Under the pieces are notes generated by a model. It was not told where the DNA came from, did not search any database, and saw nothing but the letters and a program-made list of their open reading frames with translations. Made by a program: the position numbers and the translations under genes. Positions 1 to 12,690 of a stretch of 64,000 nucleotides of DNA are shown one piece after another; positions within the stretch are counted from its first letter, which is position 1, and every line of letters starts with the position of its first letter. This stretch comes from Liquidambar formosana (taxonomy: Eukaryota > Streptophyta > Magnoliopsida > Saxifragales > Altingiaceae), in NCBI GenBank assembly GCA_039720395.1, contig CM077833.1:2936797-3000796 (forward strand), written 5' to 3'.

Positions 1-1271
1 ACCTATTGGGTTAAATGTTTTCAATCAAATATTGGGGGTCACTTTTATATAAATGATTTGAAACCATTATTTTGAAAAATGGTTGGGAAATGATTACCAT
101 GATTTATGGAGTTATTTTATATGGTTTTCAAAGTACAAACCTATCATGTAGTTTTTGGAAAATATATATATATAATTTTCCGGATTATGTGAGAATTATG
201 GAAATTAATAAATGAAAGGAAAAAGTGATGATGATATGGTGATGAGGGCTATTGGAGACAGGATTACTGCGGTCCCAAAGGAACGGGACGTCTTGCCGTG
301 TTTTCCTATCCTTTAGTCCTGGGCTATGTGCCAGAATAGAGGTTACTGCGGTCCCATGTAGGGATGTCTTGCCGTGTTTCCTCTTGAGGTTACTGCGGTC
401 CCAGATAGGGATGTCTTGCCGTGTTTCCTCTTATTCCGCGCGCGAGGGCCCCGCATGACCTGGGGAGGATTTATCAGTTTGAAAGACTGATGTTATGGAT
501 TGCCAGATATGGCGGATGATGGTTATTGGCTTATAAGGCCGTCATATGATATCAGAAAATGATGGTTAATTCATTTGTAAAATGATGATTTTGATAATAA
601 ATAACTTGAGTTATTTCTTACCTCTTTAAAAAGAAAAAGAGGTGTTGGTATTTAATGATTTAACTTCCGCAGTTATTTCTTTATACTTGTATCAGTTTTA
701 TTTACTGAAAAATTATATTTCAAACTAATCAATGGTTTTGCAGGGCTTTGGAAAAGTATATAAATTATGGTTTTTAAAACCTTGGGTTATTTTGAGAAAT
801 GTTTCCTACTGAGCGTATAGCTCATACCCCTATAGTTTTTCTTGCAGGTCATATTTCAAAATAAAGCTTGACCTGGGGTTGGGAAGCACATCAGCATGCA
901 TGCATTCATATAGAAGATCATTGTATTTTATTTCGGCTTTGAGCCTAGGCATGTATAAATTTTAATTCATGGCCTGTAACAGATAGATAAGTAGTGGATG
1001 TAGATATGGATGAGACCCATGTGACTATGATACAGCTTGTAGTTTTATTTATTTTTGGAATATTGTGTAGATGGTTGAAAATGATTATAAATGGGTTTTC
1101 TACAGGTTTTTGATTAGTCGATAACTTGGTATGTCCTATTTACAAACGGGACCATGCCGGATTTTCTAAAAATGTTTTCAAAAGTATTATTTTTATTAAA
1201 CATCCACCAAAATTAGCTTTAAAATTGATTTTCTTACTATATAACTAACGGTCCCCATTTCGGGTCGTTAC
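1..1271 (+). mobile_element. Ty3/gypsy LTR, truncated at the window edge (same family as 55302-57287)
   Basis: This is the 3' part of an LTR, ending in a CGGGTCGTTACA-type terminus. Read in reverse complement it matches the 5' LTR of the chromovirus at 55302-57287, including the segment with CGCGCGCGAGGGCCCC and the segment that includes 'tgacctgggg'. The start of the LTR lies outside the window. Because it runs on the plus strand it is a separate copy from the minus-strand element. It abuts another LTR piece at 1272, so it probably inserted into that one. Whether it is a solo LTR or the 3' LTR of a full element cannot be told from this window. Confidence 0.8.
255..440 (+). repeat. Short subrepeats inside the gypsy LTR
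   Basis: Three direct copies of a roughly 40-45 bp motif are present, each containing 'ttactgcggtccca' followed by 'gtcttgccgtgtt', at about 263-302, 350-380 and 389-425. The related LTR at 55.9-56.1 kb carries a diverged version on the other strand. It contains a short chance ORF (252-458) that I do not regard as a gene. Confidence 0.7.
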
Positions 1272-2978
1272 AATTTTACTATTTTCTCAATATAAAAATT
1301 TTCATACCTGAGCCTCTGTTGCTATTTGCAACCTGCAAAATACAGATAAAAATAACCCGCACAGGCCTCTTGCCGTACATGCGTGTTATTATAGCCATAG
1401 CATATATGTCCCTATCATATGTGTATACTAGTCATGGCTTACTTGCTCAATGACTCAGTATATTAGTGCACTAACTGCCAGGCATACCTGACTGGATCCG
1501 CCCCGGCTGACCACTCCACAATTCATTAGTATTCAGTATAATAACAATAATTCATGCTATAGAAATAGCATTATTTCAATAGAAAAATGTGCCACAATTA
1601 TTGAATTGAATAAAATTAATACATAAGGTCTTAAGGGTCCCTATAATTCAATCATTTAAAAATTATATCTCCAATATCAACAACATGTGTTTAATTTCAT
1701 TATTTATTTATTTATTTGTTAATGTATTTTTTTAAAACTATGGTTTATTAACCAATCAAAGAAAATAACTAATTGATTATAAATATAGATTTTAGTAGTG
1801 AAAATTTAATTTATTTTCAAAATAACAATTATTATTATTTTTAGAAATTATTTAATAATGCTTAAGACATTTAAATGAAAGATAATCACTTTTTTAGTAG
1901 CCAAACAGAGCCTTAGCATTTTGAATAAAATTCTGTTTGTTTTTTTTGAAATTAAACTACAATACAGTACACTTTTATATTATATTTACAAAATAGGACA
2001 TTTTATTTACGAAACAGGACAAAGTATTTACAAAACAGGTCAATTTATTTACAATAATGTCATCTTCTTCATAATATATTACTGAAATGACACGATTTGC
2101 AGAAAAATAATTACAGTGAAGGACAAACTTCAATTGCTTATATCTCTTTCATACGATATCGGATTCGAGTGATTCAAAAGCCCAGACGAAGCTTACGATG
2201 TCTATTTTCATATTCTATGGTTAATTTTGAGAAAACATAAACACACAAATTCAGATTTATAAATAAAGTTCTGATGTGCAAAAACTTAATCCGAAACTTT
2301 AAGCTTTAAATACTCCTTCCATGTCTAACCATTCTTCACCAAACTTCAGAAGTAATATCCACATACTATAAGGATTCTAAAGCATAAAAAATGGCGTTAA
2401 ATAATTGAGCATAGAAGGAGAACGAATCTACTGAAATTCAGACACCGTTAAAGCTAATTTAAGCTTTTGAAATTCAAAATTCCTTCAAATTAAAATTAAA
2501 TTGAAACTAAAGACTATTACAGAACCAAAATAGATGTTGAAACTTACTTAAATCACAGCAATTTGCTTTTCAAATCCTTCGTAACAAACTCTCCCTTTAT
2601 CCTTCTTGTTCTACCCATTTTTTTCTTTAATTTTTTTCTTTACTTAATTCCTATTTATAGAGTTTTCAGCACAGCCCTCATAAGAACACGTAGCCTGAGC
2701 TCTCCGAGAGACAGACACCTATGTAATGACTCATCGCTCCCCCTTCTCACTTCTTGCCACCTATCACTTACATGCAAAACATATCATCTTCCAGATTTTT
2801 CTTCTCTAATCAGTTTATCTTAATTAGTTTATCTTAAGCAGGTAATTATATATATAGTTATGTATATTAATATTATAATATTAATCTCATTATTTAGTGA
2901 TACTAATACAAATTAATTTAGATAATAACCATATCTTAATTAAATTTATTTATTTATATTTCTTTAGGGCTGTTACAA
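1272..2978 (-). mobile_element. Partial LTR of another gypsy-type element
   Basis: AT-rich non-coding sequence whose right end reads GGGCTGTTACA, so on the minus strand it begins TGTAACAGCCC, a usual gypsy LTR start. A minus-strand TATA box (CTATAAATAG) lies at 2651-2660, about 320 bp from that start, which supports the orientation. The left end is cut by the LTR at 1-1271. No internal region or coding capacity is visible. The ORF at 2563-2823 has no recognisable domain and is taken as chance. Family assignment is inference from termini and TATA position only. Confidence 0.5.
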
Positions 2979-3080
2979 TATACTCCTCGATCTCTTGACT
3001 TCTCGAGGGTGAAGTTCATTTCTGATGTCGTAAAGGACCTCGAGTAGGCTAAGATTGATATGAGCTGGCTCTAGGCAGAT

Positions 3081-3284
3081 GTGGACAAAGTAGTTGCCTT
3101 TGTCAAATTTGTCGGGGCCAATGACACCATGGAGGGCCTTTCTTGCGACCTAAAAGATGCAGAGCTTCTTATGGCCTCGCTGAAGACTAGGATAGCGAAG
3201 GCAAAGAGGGAGTTGGAGAAAGCCCACGAGGAACTACCTTCGGATTTCGACCCCGAGGTTGCCTTTTCTCCTAATCTTGTATAA
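3081..3284 (+). pseudogene. Antisense ORF remnant of Tat-C (coiled-coil C-terminus)
   Basis: A 67-codon open stretch on the plus strand, opposite to the element's own genes and beyond the integrase end. The product is charged and helical in character: a run with DLKDAELL, MASLKTRIAKAKRELEKAHEEL looks like a coiled coil, followed by an acidic tail and a stop. Tat-lineage elements are known to carry antisense ORFs between integrase and 3' LTR, some with coiled-coil regions, so this is probably the last part of such an ORF. Its upstream part is missing or out of frame (a stop lies just before). Function unknown. Confidence 0.45.
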
Positions 3285-3950
3285 TATAGGTCTTCTGTTT
3301 TTTTTTTTAGTTTGTAATCGAGGCTGGTCTTTTCTTTTGTAACTATTTACAATCTTGTGAAATGAAATACACATGTTTTTTATTTTATTTTTATTTTTTT
3401 TATATATATCTCAGTACTCTTAATTCTTTTCTGTGATCTGTGCCCCAAGGACAATCTTTTGTGTAAGAACTTGTGGTACTTGCTTGCATTGCCCCCCCTT
3501 TTTGTACAAAAGATTGGACTTATGCTTGAAAAAAAGGTATGGATAATGGGAATAAACCCTTCCGAGGATGACTTCTTATAAAAAGCACTTATAGGTTTTA
3601 ATACTCTGCCCCTTGCTTTTGTAAGAGGTTATTTTGCGGTTATCCTGTGGCTTTGAAAAAAAATAAAATTTTATGTCTTTTTATTTTTTTATTTTTATCT
3701 TTGCTTCGACATCATATCTTTTTTCTATATTACTTATGTTTCTTGCTCCAAGGGCAATTTTATGGAAAGTAATCTTTCCTCGCGACCTCCCATTTCTTTT
3801 ATGAAATTGCACTCTTAGCATGTCTATCTTTTTGGCGATGGTATGAGAATGAGGCATATTTTATATTACTAACTAAAAATCATCAGGATCATAATATTTA
3901 AATTTTGCCAAAAGTACAACTTCGCAGTTTTTCTATTAACATTGTCTCTT
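3285..3950. other. Non-coding 3' region of Tat-C
   Basis: T-rich tracts (3296-3308, 3378-3402, 3656-3700) and AT-rich sequence between the antisense ORF and the integrase C-terminus. No ORF or motif that I can support. Confidence 0.5.
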
Positions 3951-4068
3951 ATAGGTAAAACTTTTTGATCCAAATCATGTTGATTGGTGGAGATAAGATA
4001 TCTGAATCTATCTTAGTAATTCTATAGTATCCTGTTTCGTGGGCTTCTTTAATCATATAAGGCCCTTC
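3951..4068 (-). pseudogene. Tat-C integrase C-terminal fragment
   Basis: Minus-strand translation from 4068 gives EGPYMIKE followed by a short basic segment ending near IKKFY. This matches the GPF/Y-type C-terminal module of Tat integrases (compare GGPYIIKEILP in the Tat-A integrase). The frame then runs into several stops. It is cut at 4068 by the copia-type insertion and continues on the far side at 18105. Confidence 0.65.
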
Positions 4069-5719
4069 TGTTAGGATTATGCCCTAGAGCCAATCATGGA
4101 GATGATTGTTTAGGGATTAGGAACAATCATTTGATTTCATTTATGAATGTCACATTTATTATTGATTTAATAAAAAGGCTTATTCTATTATGTTTATATG
4201 CATCATTTAGATTTACATAATATGTCCATGGAGTTAGAGTTGAGAATATGGAATTACAAAGAGTTGTAATTTTGAGACTGTAAATATATCTCTGTACTAA
4301 ACTCCTAAAGCATTCGTAGTTGAAGGTTCACTATGATGGACAATAATGAACTATAGGACTAGCACTTGTTAGGTTGACTCTATAGGAGGATAGCTAGTCT
4401 CAAGCTATTTGTGTAGAGACACTACAACCAACAAGTGGGTGCCTATTACGAGAATAGGTACACTGAATGTGACCAAAGATATGAGATAAACTGAATGGAG
4501 TTTTATCCTGCCTGTCAATCAGTTTCTCATTGTTATAGTGGCACAAGTAATCCTTAGACCTGAGACACCATAGTTGTCTTATGCATGTAGCTTTAGAAGT
4601 TTGATAACACTAAGTGCAAATCCTATTCAGAGATTTGCAAAGGTGTTCATTGGCCCTACTGCTATGTGTATGAAGGCATGTGAGTGATCAACAAGGGATC
4701 CATCACTCTCAGGAAAAAGAGAGAGAATGTCTCATATAGCATTCATAATATAACTCATTAAATCCATGGCCATGGTAGGATGAATATGAAAAGAGTTTCA
4801 TGAGTTCATCAATGAGTTGATATCTATGAATGAGTATAAAGTAATTGAACTAGGGACTTGACAGACTTCCATGTCCTATTAGTTCAATTGGAGACATTGT
4901 GTTGAAGGAAGGATGCAATTGTAACCTATAAACTATAACAGAAGGGTTCTTTGTAAATGACTATTCACCTCATTAAGGACCACACCATGAGCCATATGCT
5001 AGGTGTTACTCATGGTTAGTAGAAGCCCTAATTGATATAAGTGAGTTATAATCAATTAGGGAATTGGAAGGAGTTCCAATTAGACCCTAAATGGAAAGAG
5101 TTCCATTGTGCACACCTCGTGCTATTCCTACTACTTGATGATGTGAACCCAATGGGTCACACACTGATCATGCAAGATGAGCTTTAAAGTCTATGAGAGA
5201 AAAGGTATGAGTGCATAAAGAATAGTTCTTTGAGGCCTATTTATATTTGATATAATTTATAGAGGTTATTGTGCAATTTAGAGAAATTGCATAAAACCCT
5301 AATAGGGTTTCCCCCTAGGGCTAGCTCCCTTAGTGTGGACTATATAAGTCACACTATGATGTGTGACATCATCACAAGTTGAACTTCCCAAGGGCTAGCC
5401 AGAATTTCTAGCACTCTCTCTCTCTCTCTCTTCTCTTCTCCTACTCTAGCAACAACAAGGAAAAGAGGATTAGGACTTGAAGCTCTAGCTAGGTGTGGAT
5501 ACCGTTGGAGGCAGCACACTTGGGCTGCTCATTCACCGCTGTCCGGAATCAAAGCTTGGAGCAAAAAGGAGAAGACAAAAATTCTGTAAGTGTTCTAACC
5601 CTCTTTGTAGTTAGGGTTTGATTTTGTGTTATGCATAGTTAGATTCAAGGGCTGTGGAATCGTAGGAAAAATTTTTATATTCCGCACTTCAATTTTTTCG
5701 TCTTGATCGATTCCCAACA
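4069..5719 (+). repeat. 5' LTR of copia-type element 1
   Basis: Begins TGTTAGGATTATGCCCTAGAGCC and ends GATTCCCAACA. A TATA box (TATATAAG, 5341-5348) is followed by a CT-rich leader (5411-5440). The sequence CTGTAAGTG near 5585 resembles a 5' splice site, suggesting that the leader transcript might be spliced; that is inference. Confidence 0.9.
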
Positions 5720-5720
5720 G

Positions 5721-5740
5721 TGGTATCAGAGCCATGATTA
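5721..5740 (+). other. Primer binding site (initiator tRNA-Met)
   Basis: TGGTATCAGAGCCATGATTA, one base after the LTR end, is complementary to the 3' end of plant initiator tRNA-Met, the usual primer of copia elements. Confidence 0.9.
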
Positions 5741-8700
5741 TGCATAATACAAAATACATATGGGCTGGTAATTATGGTGTAGTTGAATGATTCAAAAATA
5801 TGGAAAATTTTTCTGCATAATTGGTTTTCCTCCATGGCTGAACCTAGGGTTTGGAACCCTAGGTCAATTCTCTTCTACTCCTCTTCTAATTGATGGTTAA
5901 GTGTAGCCATGGATGCAATAGGTTGCATAGGGTTTGAGTTTGGAGAAGAAGAATAAGGAAACTAGGGTTTTATAAAACTGTTATGAACAGTTTTCATGGT
6001 AGCCATGAAAAACCGTCATCTTGTTTTGCATGCCGAATTCAGAGTTCTTCTCCAAAATTTTTGAGCCATATATGGCTAGAAAGCTCTTCGAATAAGCTTT
6101 CCAACCCAACAAACGGTGCGTCAATCCGAGTTCTGTAGTGAAAGTTATGAATTTTTTACTACAGGCTGTCTGGAAAGACAGTTTTGCTCGGGAATGATGC
6201 AATAGCCACAACTTTGAGTTATTGATGGAGATCAAAGGCATGGCAATGGTTGCCACCACTTGGGTTATGTTCTAGACATGGTAGGGAAAGGTTCCCAAGC
6301 ATTTAGATGCATCATAATTGGATTAAGATGCTAGAACAGAAGGAAGAAGGAGAAGAACACCATGGAGGCTGAATCTGGGTTTTAGAACCCTAAGGTTCTT
6401 GCAATTAATTCTAATTAAAGCTGCTGTATTTATGATGGAAGATCATTGTAGGATCATTATATATCATGTGTATATGATTTTCTTTAAGTTTCAAAAAGGT
6501 TTTGATGGAAAAAGATTCAAAAAGTTTGAAAATTTTTCATGAACAGCATAGCAGATTTTCTCTGCAGAAAAGTCATCAATGGAGTTTTGATTAGAACTTG
6601 AGTTAGGGAACTCCAAATTGCATGAAACGAATTGCATTAGTTTCCTAAGACATGTAGGATACTGGGAAAATTCGTTTGGTAGCCTGACTTAATCATCTTG
6701 CTGGGTTTTAAATCAATTTCTGACCATGGACAGTATGCTGTCAAATTCTGGGCAGCCTACTGTTGTTTTAATTGTTTAGAACAATTGGTGATGATTTGAT
6801 CATCCAAACCTCTTCTATTAGCTTAGTATTTCATGTAGGGACATGATACAAAAGCTGGTTTCAATGGAGGAGTCGAGTTGATAAGGATTTAGAAGCTATT
6901 GTGACCTTCAAGGTCTGCAACAATGGCTCCAGCAATGGGTTTTGGAAACCCTGATTGTTCTTGATGATGGCAGCCACTTCCAGCACTTCTCACATGTCCA
7001 AGGGCTTGTCCCACACCCCTGTAGTCCTCTCCCTTGGCTGGCAATGGCCTCCCACTGCCGTTGGTGGCCATGGCAGCCTAGCCAAGCTCAGGCAGCCCCC
7101 TGGTAGTGACGGCTGCATAGAGTTAAGGATGAAACCCTAATTTTGAGTTAATGATGAAACCCTAATTTCATTATGGCATTAATTAAAACCCTAATTGGAA
7201 TATTAATTACCTTAATTAAGAGTTAATGATTGGTCATTAAATAACCAATCATGGTTATTAATTGTTAGGGCATAATTAATACCATTAATGATGTCTAGGG
7301 TTAGGGTTTTGATAACCCTAATTAGTGTAATTTATTAAGGGTAATAAATACCCTATTTGGCATTAATTAAACCCTAATCCCTTTTATTAAATACCGTATG
7401 AACCTAGGGTTTTAATGATTGGTCATTAAATAACCAATCATAAAGCATTTAATGATTAGGGCTTGCATTTAGGGTTTAGGGTTATGCATTTAGGGTTTAG
7501 GGTTTTAGGAAACCCTAATACACTAATTCATCATTGAATTGATTTTATTTAATTCCCATGTTAATTATTTAATTAATATTGATTAATTTTATAATGTTTT
7601 AAATGGTTTAAAATACAATTGGGGATTAAATTAAAATCTGGAAATTCTTAATTAAATGAAATTGTTTCGTTTAAATAAGGAAACCCTAATATTGGATATT
7701 AGAGTTATTTTAGGAAACTTTATATGTTTCTATTAATTTGATTAATTGAAACTAAATGTCTTAAATGTTAAGACTTTATTTAATTCTAGATATTTTGTTA
7801 AAACCTAATAAGATTAGGATGCATTAATGAGATTAATGTAAATCATTCAAGAAAATTACCATAATGCCCATATGTTTTAATGCTTACAGTTTTTCTTTAC
7901 ATTATGCAATGAGATTGTATGTATGTGTTTGGATGATGATTATGGACTATATCCCTTAAACCAATTGTGATTGGCTGTCTTATGAATGGGTTGTAATAAT
8001 TTTTCAAGAGTTGTAATTTTATTATGGTGATGTAATTTATTATTTGGGGCTTGCATGCCACCTTCCCTCTCTCTCTATCATTCTCTTATGTACCCCACAT
8101 TCCCCTTATGTATCCCTTTCTATATATTATGTAAATGTTATGTAATCGAGAGTGCACTAAGGAGCATGGTGGACCCAAAGGAGTATGATGGAGCCCAACA
8201 AGCCAATGGTGGAGACCAACAAGCCAATGGTGGAGACCATCAAGTCAAGGGAGCAGATTGAAGGACTTGAAAGCTTAGAGAAGTTTTTCAAGAAAGCATG
8301 CATGTTACGAATGGTTTATTTTACGATCACCTGCACCCACCTTAGACCTTGGATTCAATCTATTGGCTTGGATTGAATCCTCTCAAAGTCCATAATCATC
8401 ATAGTGGGAGCTTTAATTTATGAGATAATTGTATTAGCTCTAATACCATAGTTTGGTATATGTTACCTATTCACTTAGGGACTAATATCAAAATATGGTA
8501 CTTTATATATGTTGATATATAATAGCATGTGATGTATGATTTATAATAGCATGAGATGTATGATTATAAATAGCATAATTTATATGTTTAAATTTTGATA
8601 CATAGGATGCATGTTAATTTGATGAGACCCTTTAAAACCCCTCTTATTTTAATATTAAGTTGAAAATGAAGAAATCATAGGGAATGAATTCTTCATTGCC

Positions 8701-8871
8701 TTCCATCATTATAGGATCATCTAACGTCCCTTAATGTGGGTACCTGGCTGCAGACATGTAGGAGCTACCCATGTTAAAGACATTACTTGAAACTATCACA
8801 TATGAGATATCATGGGATGCTTAAACTGGTATATACCAAGAAACTAACATGTGAGGTATATATTTGGCGAA
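5741..8871 (+). other. Long non-coding leader of copia-type element 1
   Basis: About 3.1 kb without a credible ORF between primer site and CACTA insertion, conserved on the minus strand of the sister element (about 45.95-49.07 kb). It includes telomere-like runs of TTTAGGG around 7466-7515 and a 21-bp direct duplication containing 'caatggtggagacc' near 8200-8240 that is single in the sister copy. Short ORFs here are shared by both copies only because the DNA is similar; stop codons are frequent in all frames. Confidence 0.6.
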
Positions 8872-9932
8872 CACTACAAGAAATGGGCTCTTTTAGGACG
8901 ACACAAATCGTCACAAAAACTCCTACATTTGTCACGAAAGGATATCAGTGACAAAAAAAAATCGTCACACCATCGTCACAAAAAAGCCGTCATACAAAGT
9001 TTTTGGCGACAAATTTCAAATTCGTCACAAAAAGTACGACTTATTCGTGACAACAAATATCTTGTCACCAAAAACACACCTTTTGCAACAATTTATTTCG
9101 TCATTATTTATACCATCAATCGTCACAAATGAATCCTAACTGTCACAAATAAATCCCACAAAAATTAATTAAATTTAAATTTTTGAGCAATTTGGATCCT
9201 TTTGCGACAACGATAAATCGTCACAAAAGACTTTTAGCAATAATATTTTTTTGATCGTCACAAAAAGTAATAAATATTAGTGACAAAATAAATAACAAAA
9301 GTTGTCGCTAACTAATGATAATCGTCACAAATAATCTGACAAATATTAATTAAAATGATATTTTGTGAGAAATTTGGACCTTTTTGCGACCACAATAAAT
9401 CGTCATAAAAGATTAATTGCATCAAAAAATTTTATTTGTCACACAAAACCATAAATATTGTCGACAAAATAATTTCGTCACCACAAATTATAATTTTTGA
9501 AAGTTTTTTCCCCCGAGTAAATTCCCTTTATAATTTGATTGCAATAACCTGTATCACATACTAACCAATCACAATATTCCACTTTTAATAAAAAAAAATA
9601 CGAGCATGATGGAAATGACAAGTACAACCTAAAAAAGAAAACAAAAGTTCCAATTATCACCAAAGTTTAATTAATTAAAAATGTAATTACATAAAATGCC
9701 AACAATATTATGTCCTTAAAAAACAATGGAAGAAAAAATAACAACAAAAATTACAACCAAAAATTCATTGTTTTAGCAAAAAGACTTGAAGGCCATGCCA
9801 ACACGTGGTAGAAGTCAATAGCAATATCCAATCTGCAAAATAAAACAAAATAGAATATTAAAATAGTTATAGAAATTATATAAAAATCACTTTGTACCAA
9901 AAGAGCACTTTCACAAATCCAACCCTTAATTC

Positions 9933-10190
9933 TCACAAAAAAAAAAAAAAAAAAGAGAAGAAGAAGAAGATAGTAAGTGAGACTGTAAGAAGTGCCCATT
10001 GGCAGCAAATAACACCAATCTCTGACATAAACTCGGCAACCCAATCTCCAATGGGTTTGAACTTTCCATCAAGGATAGTAACCGGGACTCTCCGACTACC
10101 ACGGGTAGCCTTCTCAAGCGCATTCCCCACTGCCTTACCACGTTATGTTTTTATTATGATTGAGGCTACAACAAAAAATAAATAGATAAA
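9933..10190 (-). pseudogene. Exon remnant, possibly plant transposase (Ptta/En/Spm type)
   Basis: On the minus strand an open stretch reads KATRGSRRVPVTILDG and then KPIGDWVAEFMSEIGVIC, ending at a possible GT donor before a poly-T tract. The pattern 'pvtildgkfkpiGdwvaeF.sEiGvi' recalls the conserved C-terminal region of plant CACTA-associated Ptta/En/Spm transposase proteins. That similarity is from memory and needs a search. A second possible exon lies at 10262-10413 (minus) and an acidic tail-like stretch at about 10553-10620. No intact gene can be assembled. Confidence 0.4.
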
Positions 10191-12590
10191 TAAAAATGTG
10201 GTAGTAATAATAACATATTTCTCAAACATTGTACATGCATATTAAAAACATTAGGATTTTACCATTGTTGATATCAACAGTACTAGGAGTTGAAAGCTCA
10301 GCAGGCCCTGAAACAGCTAGCAATGTTGTTTGGGCCATGGTGGTGTCAGACTGTACTAGAGGTGGTGTAGGAAGTACATTGCAGTGTTGTTGTGATCGAC
10401 CTCCATGTGGCATGTCTCAAAGTCCTACAAACTACAAAAGCAATACATATAAAACTAGACATGTATATATAATAAGCTTATGATGAAAATTCATTTAAAA
10501 ATGCTTAATTACCTTACATATTAAGGAAGAACAAAAACTAAACAAACTATATCTATTCATCTATGTCACTATCATTATCACAACCCATAGATCCTTCCTC
10601 ATCAGTACAGTAATCAATAAAACTCCATGCTAAAAAACCAACTTATAAGCTCATGCTTCATGGAGCAATTTGCTATCACAAAAGTGATTGATCTGCTATT
10701 TCACCCAAAGAATGTGTAATCCATCCATGAAACCCCAATAAGAACATTGATAGTGGAAACAATGTCCATTCAAGGGCACTGAAGTAGTGCATTGTAAATA
10801 GCCCTATCATCCAGAATCTATTGTAATCCTACCAAAAGAATTTAATCTCCCATTCATAGAATTATAGAATTATTGAGACTCACTTTCTATAGGGGAGTTC
10901 ATAACATATTAAGGAACCATATTAAGAACAAATTTTTAAACATAATAAATGAAATACATACTAAAACCTTATCTAACCATGAATTAGGCGTTTGAAGCAA
11001 ACATTATGAAAACTCAACACACCCCATTTGGCAAAATCAGAATTTAGATCAAAGAAAATGAACAAAAGCAACAGAAAAAATCATAATAAATAGGCCCCTA
11101 CATGTTGGTTTGCCAATTTCTCCTTGAATCATCACATCATAAAATTAGGGCAGAAACAAAATAATGAGCATAATTACAGAATATAGACATATATACGGTG
11201 GTTTTATGAATCACAACTTGTCATTTAATCATTTTAAATGATTAATTTGTCTTTCTTATGTTGATATTTTGTTTAGTTCTTGGAGCTTTCAAGGGCTTGT
11301 TATAACTAGAAAATGATTTGAGAGATAGAGCAGGCAATAGAGCTTTAAAAAACCTCAAAACTATTTTCATGAAGTAATACTCAACAATAAAAATTTCAGA
11401 TACCCCAAATATATTTATAGAGAGAGAGGGTTCCAAGAGAGCAAAAAAAAAATTGAAACCCATCAATATATATCCAGTAATCTAAAATACAAAACTTAAA
11501 ATAACACAAAAACCCTAAAAAACGATCTGAAAGAAAGAGCAAAGAAACCACTTGCCTTGATCAACCACGTTGAGGGGAACAATGGCGGCGATAGAGAACA
11601 AAACTTAACCCACCAGAGAGAAATCTTTCTAATTACAGAGACCTTCTCACCTCAAAAACAGAGGGAGAGGCGGCAAAGTAAAAAAATTTGCGCGCACAAA
11701 AAAAATTGAGGGTAAACTGGGTATTGTCGGGTAGAGTGGCAGGCTAAATGCCACTAACCCTTCAGATTTTGTTGGCTGAATCTTAGTCTCCATTTGAGGG
11801 TTTGCTATCTCCATCTTGGCCTGACCTTGACGAGTTAAATGCTGGAGTTATTTTTACTTCCTAAAAAAAAAAAAGAATGTCTAGACTTATTTATTGGCTT
11901 GCCCTTCTAGAAAATTGTGTGACTAAAAATAATCTTTTTATTTTCTCTCTTTTGCTTTAAAACTACTCACATGTACCTAGGTTTTTGGATGGACTATTAG
12001 TCGGATTTACACTTCATATCAATTTTGGATAATTTTGGTTAGTGGCACCAATAGGAAGAAGGGGAAAGTCAAACCCATGAATTTTTGTTTATTGAGATGT
12101 AACTCCTAAAAAATATTGGCCCATCCCTTTTTTTTTTTTTTTGTTCGATATCAGGAGGTCCGAGATGTTTATGCACCAACTAATCTTTTTGGGCACATAA
12201 AATCCATCCACCGAGGTTGTATGTTTAAAATATTATTTCGTACCAAGGAATGAAATGGTGAATTGACTCCATAGATATATAAATTAAAATAAGCTAGATT
12301 CAATAAGGGTAGGGTTATGACCCTTGGATCTAATGACATGTCCCATCCCAATAGGGGTATGGGGTACACGATGGTATTGGTTTTGACCCGTGTGGGTGTG
12401 TATTCTCCTATCATTTGGCCTAAATAAATAAATAAATAAATAAAATAATTCGCAGGGTTAATGTCCTATTCCATAGTCCAATGAATAGTCTTGATCGACT
12501 CTCCTCTAAGGACCCAAACAAGAAAATTTTATTAAAAAAAAAAAAAAGAAAAAACAAATTGAGAACAATGTAAATAAAATAAATTTAAGC

Positions 12591-12690
12591 CACTAAGGCT
12601 AGCCTAGCAGTACAGGAGGGTGGGGTAAAGGTTAGGGGTTCAAACCACTCCAATTATACCAAAAACAAAATAAATTTTTATTATATTTCT
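12591..12690 (+). mobile_element. Candidate tRNA-derived SINE fragment
   Basis: Contains an A-box-like GCTAGCCTAGCAGTAC (about 12599) and a B-box-like GGTTCAAACC (about 12637), some 35-40 bp apart, the spacing of a pol III promoter in tRNA-derived SINEs. The body downstream is short and no target duplication was identified. Weak evidence. Confidence 0.3.

Noticed and set aside
252..458. 68-codon ORF with Cys/Arg-rich product
   Set aside because: Generated by subrepeats in a gypsy LTR; not conserved as a frame in the related LTR.
5981..6259. 92-codon ORF on the minus strand, also at 48548-48826
   Set aside because: Conserved only because it lies in two copies of the same non-coding leader, antisense to the element; no domain recognised.
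7440..7523. Interstitial telomere
   Set aside because: Only a few imperfect TTTAGGG units, shared by both copies of one mobile element, so it belongs to that element.
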